A DNA stretch of 64,000 nt from Crossiella equi (GCF_017876755.1 NZ_JAGIOO010000001.1:4821786-4885785); one strand, 5' to 3'; counted from the first letter of the stretch, positions 1 to 10,266 are shown. Notes: generated by a model not told the origin, from the letters alone. Numbers and translations are program-made.

Positions 1-513
1 GGCGAGTTCGCGGTCGCGGTGGCCGCGGTCCGCGCCGGGCACCCGTTGCCGGTACCGTCTGGTCTGGCCATGCCGCAGACCCCGGTCGGGGTCGTGCCGC
101 AGGGCCCGCCCCCGATGGCACCGGTGACCCCGATGCCGTCGCCGGGCATGCCGGCACTGGGACACCGGACCGGGCAGTTCACGCCGCCCGGGATGGGCCA
201 TCCGCAGCACGTCGTCCGACCGCGTCGAACCGTGCTGTGGCTGGTGATCGTCATAGTCGTTGTGGCGGCGCTCGCATTGGGAACTTGGGGACTGAGCATG
301 GTCCTGCGCGGAGGCGGAGGCGTCCGGATTGGTGGCAACCCGATGACCACCCCGACGCCGACGGCGAGCGCGGACCCGGTGGACGTGGTGGGCGGAGCGG
401 CTTCGGAGGCGGCCGGTCAGCTCACCAGATGCGGTCTGCACGCCGAGGTGTGGGCCGGTGGCGGGCAACCGCCTGCCGATCCGACGCGTTGTCAGGTCAC
501 GGAGGACGGTTGA
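1..513 (+). CDS. pknA: Ser/Thr protein kinase PknA, C-terminal part (5' end outside window)
   Basis: The open frame enters from the left edge and ends at a TGA at 511-513, leaving 170 visible residues. It lacks the kinase core. What is seen is the end of a cytoplasmic domain, a Pro/Gly/Met-rich linker, one transmembrane helix (about residues 75-100 of the visible part) and a short extracytoplasmic tail with two cysteines. This arrangement, directly upstream of pknB, is that of actinobacterial PknA, a membrane kinase controlling growth and division. The name rests on position and architecture, because the catalytic domain is not in view. Confidence 0.8.
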   Translation, partial: GEFAVAVAAVRAGHPLPVPSGLAMPQTPVGVVPQGPPPMAPVTPMPSPGMPALGHRTGQFTPPGMGHPQHVVRPRRTVLWLVIVIVVVAALALGTWGLSMVLRGGGGVRIGGNPMTTPTPTASADPVDVVGGAASEAAGQLTRCGLHAEVWAGGGQPPADPTRCQVTEDG

Positions 514-579
514 CGTGCGCGCGCAGGAAGGCAAAGACATGTACAGACCACCGTCGACGAGGAGCGGGACTAGGCACCG

Positions 580-2529
<1,950 letters not shown>

Positions 2530-2544
2530 CCGGTCGCACGGACG

Positions 2545-2577
2545 AACGGCCCGGCTCCCTGGTGGAGCCGGGCCGTT
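2545..2577. terminator. Bidirectional hairpin between pknB and trpG/pabA
   Basis: A perfect 14-bp stem (2545-2558 with 2564-2577) closes a 5-base loop in the 66-bp gap between the convergent pknB and trpG genes. No long T-run follows, which is usual for actinobacterial terminators. It can fold in transcripts from both strands. Confidence 0.8.
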
Positions 2578-2595
2578 GTGCGTCGTGGGGTGGTG

Positions 2596-3234
2596 TCAGC
2601 GCGCGGCGGCGGCCAGCGCGCGCATGCCCTTCTCCAGGGTGGCCACGGTGCGCTCCTCGACCGGGTGGCCCGCGATGGCCATCCAGTTGGCCAGCATGCG
2701 GTGGCCGCCGTCGGTGAGCACGGACTCGGGGTGGAACTGCACCCCGTGGATGGGCAGCTCGCGGTGCCGCATGGCCATGACCACGCCGGACTCGGTGCGC
2801 CCGGTGACCTCGAACTCGGCCGGGACGGTGTCCTCGAGCACGGTGAGCGAGTGGTACCGGGTGGCGGTGAACGGGTTGGGCAGCCCGGCGAGCACCCCCG
2901 CGCCGGTGTGGTGCACCTGGCTGGTCTTGCCGTGCAGCAGCTCGGGCGCGCGGTCGACGGTGGCACCCCAGGCGACGCCCATGGCCTGGTGGCCTAGGCA
3001 CACGCCGAGGGCGGGCACGCGCAGCTCGGCGCACCGCTTGATCACCTCGATGGTGCGGCCCGCCCGCTCCGGCGTACCGGGTCCGGGGCTCAGCAGCACC
3101 CCGTCAACGGCCTCGACCTCGGCCAGCTCGACGGCGTCGTTGCGCCGCACGACGCACTCGGCCCCGAGCTGGGCCAGGTACTGGACCAGGTTGTAGACGA
3201 AGCTGTCGTAGTTGTCGACGACGAGTACGCGCAC
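2596..3234 (-). CDS. trpG: Type-1 glutamine amidotransferase (TrpG/PabA)
   Basis: A 212-residue class I glutamine amidotransferase subunit that releases ammonia from glutamine for anthranilate or 4-amino-4-deoxychorismate synthase. The catalytic triad is visible: Cys79 in GVCLGHQ, and His168 and Glu170 in FHPES. The oxyanion motif SPGPGTP is present. A gene of this family beside pknB is conserved in actinobacteria. Sequence alone does not separate the tryptophan from the folate role, because stand-alone versions often serve both. It runs convergent to pknB. Confidence 0.93.
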   Translation of the reverse strand: MRVLVVDNYDSFVYNLVQYLAQLGAECVVRRNDAVELAEVEAVDGVLLSPGPGTPERAGRTIEVIKRCAELRVPALGVCLGHQAMGVAWGATVDRAPELLHGKTSQVHHTGAGVLAGLPNPFTATRYHSLTVLEDTVPAEFEVTGRTESGVVMAMRHRELPIHGVQFHPESVLTDGGHRMLANWMAIAGHPVEERTVATLEKGMRALAAAAR

Positions 3235-3272
3235 CAGGTCAGCTTACGGCGCTGGTCGAGCGGCTTTCGCAC

Positions 3273-3431
3273 TCACTGGCCGGTGGTCACCTGGTTGAAC
3301 GGCAGCATCGGCTCGACCCACGGGAAGACCACGAACAGCAGCAGGGCGGCCACGCCGACGATCAGCCCCGCGGCCAGCACCACGCGCAGCGGCATCGGCC
3401 CAGGCAGGTGCCGCCAGATCCAGCTGTACAC
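3273..3431 (-). CDS. Small single-pass membrane protein
   Basis: A 52-residue protein starting at GTG (3431). GGTGGG lies a few bases upstream. It has one hydrophobic helix (about 17-37) preceded by a basic, Trp-rich N-terminus and followed by a short Pro-rich tail. It sits 16 bases after the sortase gene in the same direction and so is probably translated from the same mRNA. Small proteins of this kind between sortase E and pabA are common in related actinobacteria, but I know of no assigned function. Confidence 0.7.
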   Translation of the reverse strand: MYSWIWRHLPGPMPLRVVLAAGLIVGVAALLLFVVFPWVEPMLPFNQVTTGQ

Positions 3432-3447
3432 GCGCCCACCGTACCCG

Positions 3448-4872
3448 TCAGAACGTCTGGAACTCGGCGGGCACGGCCTTCGGGTCCTTGGGGTCCTTCG
3501 GCTGGGTGCGCACCAGCACGCCGTGCACGATGAGCCGCTGCCGGGCGGAGAACCGCGGGTGGCAGGTGGTGAGCGTGATGAGGCGGGCCTGCTTGTCCTT
3601 GGGCAGCGCGTTGCCGGGCCGACCGGGCACCGGGGAGATGACGTCGCCCTGGCTGGGCAGCACGATCTCCTGGCCGCTGGTCTTGGCGTACGGGTCGTCC
3701 TTGCCGCCCTTGGCCAGCGGCGCGACCCCCTTGCACCGGGCGTCCCCGCCCTTGGTGGTGGCCCAGTCCTTGACCTCGTCGGTCTTGGGCAGCATCCGGT
3801 AGACGAACCAGTCGGTCTTGGTCTCCACCACGATCGCCGAGCACGACTCCAGCAGGTCGATGTCGTTGAACGGCGCACCCTTGCCGACCCGGTGCCCGGC
3901 GACGGCGAAGTTGCCCTGCTCCCCGGGGAACGCGGTGCCCTTGTAGTGCCCGGGCCCGGCCTCCAGGATCTTGTCCGTGGTGCCCTCGAGCACGGTGTAG
4001 ACGTAGTCGGGCCCGAACTCGGGGATGTAGACCTTGGCGAACCCCTCGCCCTCACCGACCTGGAACTGGTTCTGCCGCTCGGGCTCGTTGTTGGTCACCG
4101 TGTTGGGGTTGGACCACCTGTCGTCCAGGGCGGAGGTCGCGTTCGCCTGCTTGCCCGCGGACAGCCAGTCGGTCACGTAGACCTCGTAGACCACGAACAG
4201 CAGCACGACGAGCCCGGCCGTGATGAGCAGCTCCCCGAAGGTGCGCACCACCACCCGCCCGGTCTCCCGCCGGGGCTCGGGCACCGCCGCGGCCTCGGCT
4301 TCCTCCTCGATCTCATCCACCGGCTCCGGCTCGAAGTCGTCCTCGACCCGGGGGATGAGCTCGGTCTCCTGCTCGTCGAGCCGCGGCCGGGCTGGGATGC
4401 GCGGAATCCGCGTGGTCATCTCGGCGGCGTTCTCGGGCGGCACCGGCCGCACCCCGGGCGGCGGCTGGTCCGGACGGATCGCCGGGATCAGCTCGGTCGG
4501 CGCGGACCCGGGGTCGGGACGGCGCGCCGGAGGTGGCGGCACCGGGCCCACGGCGGGCGGCGGCGCCATCGGGGGGCCCGGGGGTAGTCCGTCCGGACGG
4601 CGCTGGGCCGGACCGGGCGGCAGGTCGGGGCGGCCACCCTCCGGTGGCCGGGGCTGGCCGGGCGGCATGGGGCGGCGTCCCGGCTGCCCGCCCTGGGCCT
4701 GGCCGGGTGCGGGGCGACCCTGGGGCGGTTCGCCCGGTCCCGGCGATGACCACCAGCCCTCCTGGCCGTCGGCGGGGGCGTCCTGCTGCGGGGCCCGGCC
4801 CTGTCGGGCGGCCCGGTGGTGGAGTTCCTGGGTGGCCTCGGTGCCATCGTCCGGTTCCGGCGGGCGGGTCAT
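3448..4872 (-). CDS. Class E sortase with long proline-rich cytoplasmic domain
   Basis: A 474-residue membrane transpeptidase predicted to attach surface proteins to peptidoglycan. Residues 1-200 are Pro/Gly/Gln-rich and then acidic, one transmembrane helix spans about 213-235, and a sortase fold follows. The catalytic His lies in AVAGHR and Cys437 in LTTCHP, with a nearby Arg in the RFSARQR segment. The start is ATG 4872, preceded by AGGAGG and overlapping the DUF881 stop by four bases (ATGA). Class E is inferred from the TLTTC-like motif and the actinobacterial location near crgA. The very long N-terminal extension is unusual for a sortase. Confidence 0.9.
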   Translation of the reverse strand: MTRPPEPDDGTEATQELHHRAARQGRAPQQDAPADGQEGWWSSPGPGEPPQGRPAPGQAQGGQPGRRPMPPGQPRPPEGGRPDLPPGPAQRRPDGLPPGPPMAPPPAVGPVPPPPARRPDPGSAPTELIPAIRPDQPPPGVRPVPPENAAEMTTRIPRIPARPRLDEQETELIPRVEDDFEPEPVDEIEEEAEAAAVPEPRRETGRVVVRTFGELLITAGLVVLLFVVYEVYVTDWLSAGKQANATSALDDRWSNPNTVTNNEPERQNQFQVGEGEGFAKVYIPEFGPDYVYTVLEGTTDKILEAGPGHYKGTAFPGEQGNFAVAGHRVGKGAPFNDIDLLESCSAIVVETKTDWFVYRMLPKTDEVKDWATTKGGDARCKGVAPLAKGGKDDPYAKTSGQEIVLPSQGDVISPVPGRPGNALPKDKQARLITLTTCHPRFSARQRLIVHGVLVRTQPKDPKDPKAVPAEFQTF

Positions 4873-5606
4873 CGGGGGACCACCTCCTGGGCCTTGTCCA
4901 GCCGCAGCGCACCTCCGTAACCGGGGACGCGCACGACGTCCGGGCGCTGCACCCGGTAGCCAAGGCCGTAGCTCTGGGCGTACTGGCGGAAGATCCGGAC
5001 GCCCTCGGCCGCGTCCAGGGCGGCGTTGAGCTTGTCCGGGTCGCCGATCGCCTTGATCTCGTACGGCGGGGAGTAGGTGCGGCCGTGCAGCAGCAGCGTG
5101 TTGCCGATGCAGCGGACCGCCGAGCTCGCCACCAGGCGCTGGTCGGCGATCGACATGGCCTCGGCACCGCCCGCCCACAGGGCGTTCAGCACGCTCTGCA
5201 CGTCCTTCTGGTGCACGACCAGGGCGTCCACCGGCACGTCGGCCGGGTAGCGCCCGTCCGGGCCGCGCGGGGCGTCGCTGATGCTGACCTGGAGGCCGGG
5301 GCCCTGGAGCGGGTTCAGGCCCGCCGGTCCGGCCAGGCCCTCGGCCGCGGAGCGGGCCTTGCCCACGCGCTGGTCGGAGGTGGCCGCGTTGCGGCTGAGG
5401 CCCTCCAGCTCCATGCGGAGGCGGCCCAGGTCCCGCTCGGCGTCGTGCACCCTGGACTCGGCGTCCTTGACCAGGCCGCGCAGCTCCGTGGTGCGGCCTC
5501 CGCGCAGGTCGTGGCCGTCGGCGACGTTGTGGCTGACCGCGAAGATGAGACCGGCGACCAGGCACATCACCGGCGCGGCCACGCGCCAGCCGTCGAGCCT
5601 TCGCAC
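4869..5606 (-). CDS. DUF881 family membrane-anchored protein
   Basis: A protein of about 245 residues with an N-terminal membrane anchor, a heptad-rich coiled coil (RGLVKDAESRVHDAERDL region) and a C-terminal DUF881 domain. Relatives lie beside crgA/trpG in mycobacteria and streptomycetes and are thought to be linked to division, but no biochemical role is established. I prefer the GTG start at 5606, because a GGAGGAGAGG Shine-Dalgarno lies just upstream; an ATG at 5639 would place that sequence inside the gene. It is translationally coupled to the sortase downstream. Confidence 0.88.
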   Translation of the reverse strand: MRRLDGWRVAAPVMCLVAGLIFAVSHNVADGHDLRGGRTTELRGLVKDAESRVHDAERDLGRLRMELEGLSRNAATSDQRVGKARSAAEGLAGPAGLNPLQGPGLQVSISDAPRGPDGRYPADVPVDALVVHQKDVQSVLNALWAGGAEAMSIADQRLVASSAVRCIGNTLLLHGRTYSPPYEIKAIGDPDKLNAALDAAEGVRIFRQYAQSYGLGYRVQRPDVVRVPGYGGALRLDKAQEVVPR

Positions 5607-5765
5607 CGTCGTGTCCTCTCCTCCGCCAGAGTGGGGCAAGTTACCTCTCCTCCACTCTCCTCGGCTACGTTAACGTGTTCGTCGGGCCGGAGTTTCGTTT
5701 TGCTGTGCCGAACGCGCTCCGCGAACAGACACAGCCATCGGATCCAACGTCAGGCGAGGACAAGA

Positions 5766-6032
5766 ATGCCGAAGTCCAAGGTCCGCAAGAAGGACGTCTA
5801 CACGGCGCCCACGGACCGGCGCACGCCGGTGAAGCTGAAGGCCAAGGGGCCCTCACACCCGATCTACATCACCGTGATGCTGCTGGTGATGGTGCTCGGG
5901 CTGGCCTGGCTGGTCGTGTACTACCTCGCTGGCCAGGACATCCAGTTCATGGCCGACCTCGGTTCCTGGAACTTCGCGGTCGGCTTCGCCCTGATGATCG
6001 CCGGGCTGCTGATGACCATGCGCTGGCGCTGA
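5766..6032 (+). CDS. crgA: Cell division protein CrgA
   Basis: An 88-residue protein with the family pattern: a basic N-terminus (MPKSKVRKK), then two transmembrane helices separated by a short loop, ending MRWR. CrgA coordinates FtsZ-ring assembly and recruits FtsI and other septal proteins in actinobacteria. GCGAGGA lies just upstream of the ATG. It is divergent from DUF881, sharing a 159-bp intergenic region that contains the palindrome ACGTTAACGT (5667-5676). Confidence 0.95.
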   Translation: MPKSKVRKKDVYTAPTDRRTPVKLKAKGPSHPIYITVMLLVMVLGLAWLVVYYLAGQDIQFMADLGSWNFAVGFALMIAGLLMTMRWR

Positions 6033-6055
6033 CCAGCGCAAACACGCTCCGTACC

Positions 6056-6085
6056 GCAGCCCGGACGTTCACGCGTCCGGGCTGC
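6056..6085 (+). terminator. crgA terminator hairpin
   Basis: A perfect 12-bp stem (6056-6067 with 6074-6085) around a 6-base loop, 23 bases after the crgA stop. There is no T-run. Confidence 0.8.
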
Positions 6086-6114
6086 GCTCGTTCATCCCCA
6101 GTGGGGACAACTCC

Positions 6115-6123
6115 TGTGGATAA
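6115..6123 (-). other. Isolated consensus DnaA box
   Basis: TGTGGATAA reads TTATCCACA on the minus strand, a full-consensus DnaA box. It lies in the crgA to PH-protein gap with a looser GGGGACAAC just upstream. A single box may be fortuitous. Confidence 0.4.
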
Positions 6124-6241
6124 CTCCGGGTAGCGGCACCCCATATCTGGTCTCCGACCGCTCCGGCACACAACATGATGTGGTTGCCAGACCCGTTGTA
6201 CTCGGGCTGACGGACCACCCCGGACAGGGCATGCTGGACGG

Positions 6242-6691
6242 GTGAACGAGCAGACGCCCAGGTCAACGGATCAGAGTCAGCAAAACACCTGGTCAGCGAA
6301 TCCCGCGCTGGTCGGGGTCGGCTGGGCGCTGGCCGCCGTCGCGGCGGCCTGGGCGCTGTTCACCGGCGACCCGGCCGGACGGGTCATCGCACTGCTCGCC
6401 GCGCTGGTCATCGGCTTCCTGGCGCTGTTCGGCACGGTGGCCCGGCCCCGCCTGGCCGCCAGCCCCTCGGGCCTGGCCGTACGCGGCCTCACCCGCACCG
6501 AGCACTGGCCGTGGCCCGAGGTCAGCACCCGGGTCATGCACACCCAGCGCTTCGGCCGCCGCACCGCGGTGCTGGAGGTCGAGGTGTCCCAGGACGAGGC
6601 CGAGCGCCTGTTCGTGCTCGGCCGCCTGGACCTGGGCGCCGACCCGGAGGACGTGGTCGCGCAGCTGGCGGAGCTGCGCGACCAGGCCTGA
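6242..6691 (+). CDS. PH-domain-containing membrane protein
   Basis: A 149-residue protein with two closely spaced hydrophobic helices (about 23-41 and 47-67) and a C-terminal bacterial PH-like beta domain (ASPSGLAVRGL...WPWPEV). Such proteins are widespread in actinobacteria without a defined function. It starts at GTG 6242 and its stop abuts the stop of the rhomboid gene on the other strand with no spacing. The upstream gap holds the DnaA box at 6115. Confidence 0.82.
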   Translation: MNEQTPRSTDQSQQNTWSANPALVGVGWALAAVAAAWALFTGDPAGRVIALLAALVIGFLALFGTVARPRLAASPSGLAVRGLTRTEHWPWPEVSTRVMHTQRFGRRTAVLEVEVSQDEAERLFVLGRLDLGADPEDVVAQLAELRDQA

Positions 6692-7594
6692 CTACCGGTC
6701 GGGCGCGCCGTTGCCGCAGAGCGTGATCTGCCCCGGCGGGGTGCACACGAGCTTCGGCTGCGAGCTGTACTGGAAGAACGTGAGCCCGACCAGCGCCGCG
6801 GTGATGGCCACCAGGTTGATGGCCTGCCACCGCACCCGAGCGCCCGAGGGCACGTAGATCAACCCGGCCGCGACAAGAGCGCCGACGACCAGCCCGCCCG
6901 CGTGGCCCTCCCAGGACACGTTCCCGATGAAGAGGCCGTAGCCGACGTTGATGGCCAGCACGATGAGCAGCGGCTGCAGGCTGAGCCGACGCCGGACGTA
7001 GATCACGGCCACCGCGCCGAACAGCCCGAAGACCGCGCCGGAGGCACCGGCGGTGAAGCTCGGCCCGGAGAAGAGGTAGACCGCCACCCCGCCGCCGAGC
7101 AGGGACAGGAAGTAGAGCAGCGTGAACCGGAGTCGCCCGAACAGCGGCTCCAGGTCCTGCCCGAGCATCCACAGCGAGAACATGTTCAGCGCGAGGTGCC
7201 ACAGCGCGAAGTGCAGGAAGCCTGAGGTGATCAGGCGCCACCACTGCCCACCGGCCATGGCCAGCGAGGACATGCCACCGTTGTCGAACACCCAGGACTC
7301 GTCGAGCGAGTTGACCCCGCCCCCCTGGATCGCGGTGAGCACGAAGATGGCCACGTTCAGCACGATCAGCGTCAGGACCACGACCGGCTTGCCGCCGCGG
7401 TCCTCGTTGCCGACCATGTTGACCGCGCGCCGCTGGCCCTTCTGGCCCTCCGCGACGCAGTCCACGCACTGCTTGCCCACCGAGGCGTCCCGCAGGCACT
7501 CGTAGCAGTAGGGCTTGCCGCAGCGGGTGCAGCTCAGTCCGGTCTGGCGATCGGCGTGCCGGGTGCACGCGGGCAGGGTGTACGACTCGGTCAT
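6692..7594 (-). CDS. Rhomboid family intramembrane serine protease with N-terminal zinc-binding motif
   Basis: A 300-residue polytopic membrane protease. The N-terminus carries a B-box-like cysteine cluster (CTRHADRQTG, CTRCGKPYC, CVDC) typical of actinobacterial rhomboids. The catalytic Ser is in GASGAVFG and the catalytic His in WEGHAGG. About six to seven helices are visible. Substrates are unknown. The gene ppiA lies four bases upstream on the same strand, so the two are probably one transcript. Confidence 0.93.
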   Translation of the reverse strand: MTESYTLPACTRHADRQTGLSCTRCGKPYCYECLRDASVGKQCVDCVAEGQKGQRRAVNMVGNEDRGGKPVVVLTLIVLNVAIFVLTAIQGGGVNSLDESWVFDNGGMSSLAMAGGQWWRLITSGFLHFALWHLALNMFSLWMLGQDLEPLFGRLRFTLLYFLSLLGGGVAVYLFSGPSFTAGASGAVFGLFGAVAVIYVRRRLSLQPLLIVLAINVGYGLFIGNVSWEGHAGGLVVGALVAAGLIYVPSGARVRWQAINLVAITAALVGLTFFQYSSQPKLVCTPPGQITLCGNGAPDR

Positions 7595-7598
7595 CGGC

Positions 7599-8153
7599 TC
7601 AGCGCTCGACCTGCACCGAGACGCGCTCGATGACGACGTCCTGCATCGGGCGGTCGTCGCCGTCGGTCGCGGTGGTGGCGATCTGGTCGACCACCGAGCG
7701 CGACTCCTGGTCGGCCACCTCGCCGAAGATCGTGTGCTTCATGTTCAGGTGCCGGGGCGTGCCGACGGTGATGAAGAACTGCGAGCCGTTGCTGGCGGGC
7801 ATGCTCGTGTTGGCCATGGCCAGCAGGTACGGCTTGGTGAACAGCAGTTCGGAGTTGAACTCGTCGGCGAAGGTGTACCCGGGGCCGCCGCGACCGGTGC
7901 CGGTCGGGTCGCCGCCCTGGATCATGAAGCCCGGGATGATCCGGTGGATCAGCACCCCGTCGTAGAACGGACCCGAGTGCCCCCCGGACGCGTTGGCCGT
8001 GGTGTACGGGGCAGTGCCCCTGGCCAGCCCCACGAAGTTCTTCACCGTCTTGGGTGCGTAGTCCGGGAAGAGGTTCAGCCGGATGTCGCCCTGGTTGGTG
8101 TGCAGGGTCGCCACCACGGTCGCCCCAACGAGCGATTCAGTGCTCTCAGCCAC
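7599..8153 (-). CDS. ppiA: Cyclophilin-type peptidyl-prolyl cis-trans isomerase
   Basis: A 184-residue single-domain cyclophilin that speeds prolyl bond isomerisation in the cytoplasm. Family motifs include TVKNFVGLARG, FYDGVLIHRIIPGFMIQGGDPTGTGRGGPGY and NGSQFFIT. The start is taken at GTG 8153 because the product then matches the usual length and begins AESTESLVG. A PpiA gene close to gyrA and the tRNA pair is conserved in mycobacteria. It is followed by the rhomboid gene after four bases. Confidence 0.95.
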   Translation of the reverse strand: MAESTESLVGATVVATLHTNQGDIRLNLFPDYAPKTVKNFVGLARGTAPYTTANASGGHSGPFYDGVLIHRIIPGFMIQGGDPTGTGRGGPGYTFADEFNSELLFTKPYLLAMANTSMPASNGSQFFITVGTPRHLNMKHTIFGEVADQESRSVVDQIATTATDGDDRPMQDVVIERVSVQVER

Positions 8154-8246
8154 CCGGCCATCGTGCCATCGAGGGCGGGATCGTGTGAGAAGGGGCAGGA
8201 TGGGGTAACGCGTTGACGAGGCGATCGTCACGCTCGGGAGGCAGGC

Positions 8247-8756
8247 ATGGACGAGGTAAGGACCCTGGCCAAAGCCGGAGAGCAGGTCGGCCGGGCGCTC
8301 GGCACGGGTATCCAGGTGGTGCGCAAGGGCACCGAGAAGAAGCTGGCCAGAGCCGAGAAGAAGCTGGCCAAGCGGGGGCTGACCCCGCACCAGCTCGGCG
8401 AGAGCGCCCTGGACACGGCCGAGGAGTTCCGCCAGGAGATCGGCAAGCGTGGCCGCAAGGCCCGCAAGGAACTGGCCAAGGCCACCAAGCAGGCCAAGAA
8501 GGACTTGGGCCGCCGCGGTCGCAAGGCCCGCAAGCAGCTGGCCGACCGCCTGGACCCGGCCCCGAAGCGCCGCCGCAAGTGGCCCTTCCTGCTGGTCCTG
8601 CTGGGCGCGGCCGGTGGCGCGGCCGCTTGGGTGCTCTCCAAGAGGCCCCAGCAGGTGAAGCCGGTGGTCGAGGAGGAGGAAGCCGAGCGCACCGAGCGCC
8701 CGGCGGGCAGCCCCTCGGACAACGGCCACCGCCCGGAGACGGCCCGCACGAAGTAG
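8247..8756 (+). CDS. Lysine/arginine-rich coiled-coil protein with C-terminal membrane helix
   Basis: A 169-residue protein I do not recognise. Residues 1-105 are almost entirely charged helix with repeated AEKKLA, KRGRKARKEL and RRGRKARKQL blocks. One hydrophobic helix follows (about 112-128), then an acidic Glu-rich and polar tail. The basic domain could contact nucleic acid or anionic lipid, but that is inference. A clear GGGAGGCAGGC precedes the ATG, and a strong hairpin terminates it (8776-8803). It stands alone between two leftward transcripts. Confidence 0.8.
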   Translation: MDEVRTLAKAGEQVGRALGTGIQVVRKGTEKKLARAEKKLAKRGLTPHQLGESALDTAEEFRQEIGKRGRKARKELAKATKQAKKDLGRRGRKARKQLADRLDPAPKRRRKWPFLLVLLGAAGGAAAWVLSKRPQQVKPVVEEEEAERTERPAGSPSDNGHRPETARTK

Positions 8757-8775
8757 CGGAGCCCGGAACAGCGAA

Positions 8776-8803
8776 GCGGGGGCCGGTGCACACCGGCCCC
8801 CGC
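8776..8803. terminator. Near-perfect palindromic terminator
   Basis: A 13-bp perfect stem (8776-8788 with 8791-8803) with only two bases at the centre, between convergent genes. It can serve both strands. Confidence 0.8.
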
Positions 8804-8807
8804 ACGC

Positions 8808-9356
8808 TCACAGCTTCAGGTTGGTCACCGCGACGGTGGCGATCCGCTTGGCCGCGATGGTCCGGTCCTGGTTCGTGGTGACCACAACCGCGTACTCCCC
8901 CTTCGCGACGGCGAACACGGCGCCACCCTCGGTGCGCTGCGACCCACCCTTCCACCCGCCGCTGAGCTCGGCGGGCGAGGAGCTGGCGACGGGCACCTGC
9001 TTGTCCACCACGCCCTTGGCACCCTCGGCGGACCCGCTGTACACCCACACCGTGGCCTGCACGGACTTGTTGTCGGCCCGGTAGAAGAAGCAGGCGGGAT
9101 TGGGCTTCCCTTCGGAGATCCGCACCTTCCCGACCCCCTGGCCGTTGGCGGCGCGCACCTCCTCCTTGTCCAGGTAGGGGCAGGGCCCGTCCCCACTGGG
9201 CTCGGGCACGGCGGGCACGGTGACCGGCGCGGCCGAAGGAGTGGACACCACGGGCGGCGGCACGACCGGGGCCGAGGAGCCCGCGGCGTCACCACCCCCA
9301 CCACAGGCGGACAGCAGCGCGAGAACGGGCAGCACGATCAGCAGTGGTCGTCTCAT
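8808..9356 (-). CDS. Exported lipoprotein, possibly DUF2020-like
   Basis: A 182-residue protein with a lipoprotein signal (lipobox LSAC, Cys18), a Gly/Pro/Ser/Val-rich spacer to about residue 56, and a globular domain with two cysteines (CPYL and ACFFYR). The CPYL...NGQGVGKVRI...CFFYR pattern resembles the actinobacterial DUF2020 family, an identification I hold only moderately. Function is unknown. The downstream neighbour is the strong hairpin at 8776; the AMIN-like gene lies 12 bases upstream on the same strand. Confidence 0.75.
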   Translation of the reverse strand: MRRPLLIVLPVLALLSACGGGGDAAGSSAPVVPPPVVSTPSAAPVTVPAVPEPSGDGPCPYLDKEEVRAANGQGVGKVRISEGKPNPACFFYRADNKSVQATVWVYSGSAEGAKGVVDKQVPVASSSPAELSGGWKGGSQRTEGGAVFAVAKGEYAVVVTTNQDRTIAAKRIATVAVTNLKL

Positions 9357-9368
9357 AGCGCGCCCAGA

Positions 9369-9875
9369 CTAGTCCCGGGGAAAGTCCACGATCACGAGCC
9401 GCTCGTTGTGCGAGACGGTGTAACGAGCCTCACGATCGAGCCCGATGGACACCTCCATGGACCCACCGTGCCCGGGATCGTTGACCACAACGCCCCGCAC
9501 GAGTGGCAGCGGGTAGTTCACCACCCGCTTCCCCACCACCTCGACGTAGGGCTCGGCCCCGGCAGGCGAAGGCAGGCTGAGCTTGAGGAACCGGTTCCCC
9601 CACAGCTCGGTGACCCGAAGATCACTCTGCCCCCAGTAGGGCCGCTCCCCGTCCTGCGTCTGGAACAACACGGACTGCGGCGCCCGGGTCCCCACGAACT
9701 CGAAAACCACGCGGTCGAACCCGGCGTGCGACCCAGCCCGGAACTTCACCCCAGGCACTGCAGCAACCGGCTCAGCAGCAACCGGCTCAGCAGCAACAGC
9801 GACGGCTGGCGCAACCAACGCCACCACCGAGGCAACAGCCCCAACCAGCACCGCGAGTCGCCGATAAACAGACAT
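9369..9875 (-). CDS. Secreted AMIN-like domain protein
   Basis: A 168-residue protein with a Sec signal peptide (cleavage expected after AVAVAA) and a beta-rich domain with the pattern HAGFDRVVFEF...YVEVVG...PGHGGSMEVSIGL...RLVIVDF, as in actinobacterial AMIN-like exported proteins thought to bind envelope polymers. A 15-base direct repeat just after the signal peptide gives duplicated AEPVA residues. It is probably co-transcribed with the lipoprotein gene downstream. Confidence 0.78.
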   Translation of the reverse strand: MSVYRRLAVLVGAVASVVALVAPAVAVAAEPVAAEPVAAVPGVKFRAGSHAGFDRVVFEFVGTRAPQSVLFQTQDGERPYWGQSDLRVTELWGNRFLKLSLPSPAGAEPYVEVVGKRVVNYPLPLVRGVVVNDPGHGGSMEVSIGLDREARYTVSHNERLVIVDFPRD

Positions 9876-9950
9876 TTACAACCACCCCTGTGAAGATCGT
9901 CAAACCCTGACGACTCCAGGACGCCAATTCATCCCACGGGGTTGCACGCC

Positions 9951-9987
9951 CAAAACAAAGAAAACCCCACCGGCAGAACCGGTGAGG
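9951..9987 (-). terminator. Terminator downstream of tRNA-Ala
   Basis: On the minus strand a 9-bp stem with one mismatch (9965-9973 with 9979-9987) is followed by TTTTCTTTGTTTTG, a rare T-rich tail in this genome. It would end the leftward tRNA-Ile/DLW-39/tRNA-Ala transcript. Confidence 0.8.
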
Positions 9988-10137
9988 TAAAAAAGCTGGT
10001 GAAACAATTCAGAACCAAGCTGGTTCGTTAGGAGCTCGCACCGTGGGGGCTCCGGGGGGGGCTCAGCCCTCCGGTACAGCACTGCGGGCCGAGGTGAGTT
10101 TGACCGAAGGTCAAACGAACAGGCTCCACCGCCTCGG

Positions 10138-10210
10138 TGGAGACGAGGGGAATCGAACCCCTAACCCCTGCCTTGCAAAGGCAGTGCTCTGCCAATTGAG
10201 CTACGTCCCC
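10138..10210 (-). tRNA. tRNA-Ala (TGC)
   Basis: A 73-base cloverleaf. The acceptor stem is GGGGACG with CGTCTCC, the anticodon arm is CTGCC-TTTGCAA-GGCAG giving anticodon TGC, and the T arm contains GGTTCGATTCC. A discriminator A at 10138 is followed by CC, not by an encoded CCA. It pairs with the tRNA-Ile upstream, as in other actinobacteria downstream of gyrA. Confidence 0.97.
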
Positions 10211-10266
10211 GAGGACTGTAGGCGCGGCTGCCAGGAGCCTCCGCGCCGTCGTCCGTCAGGCTCGAC

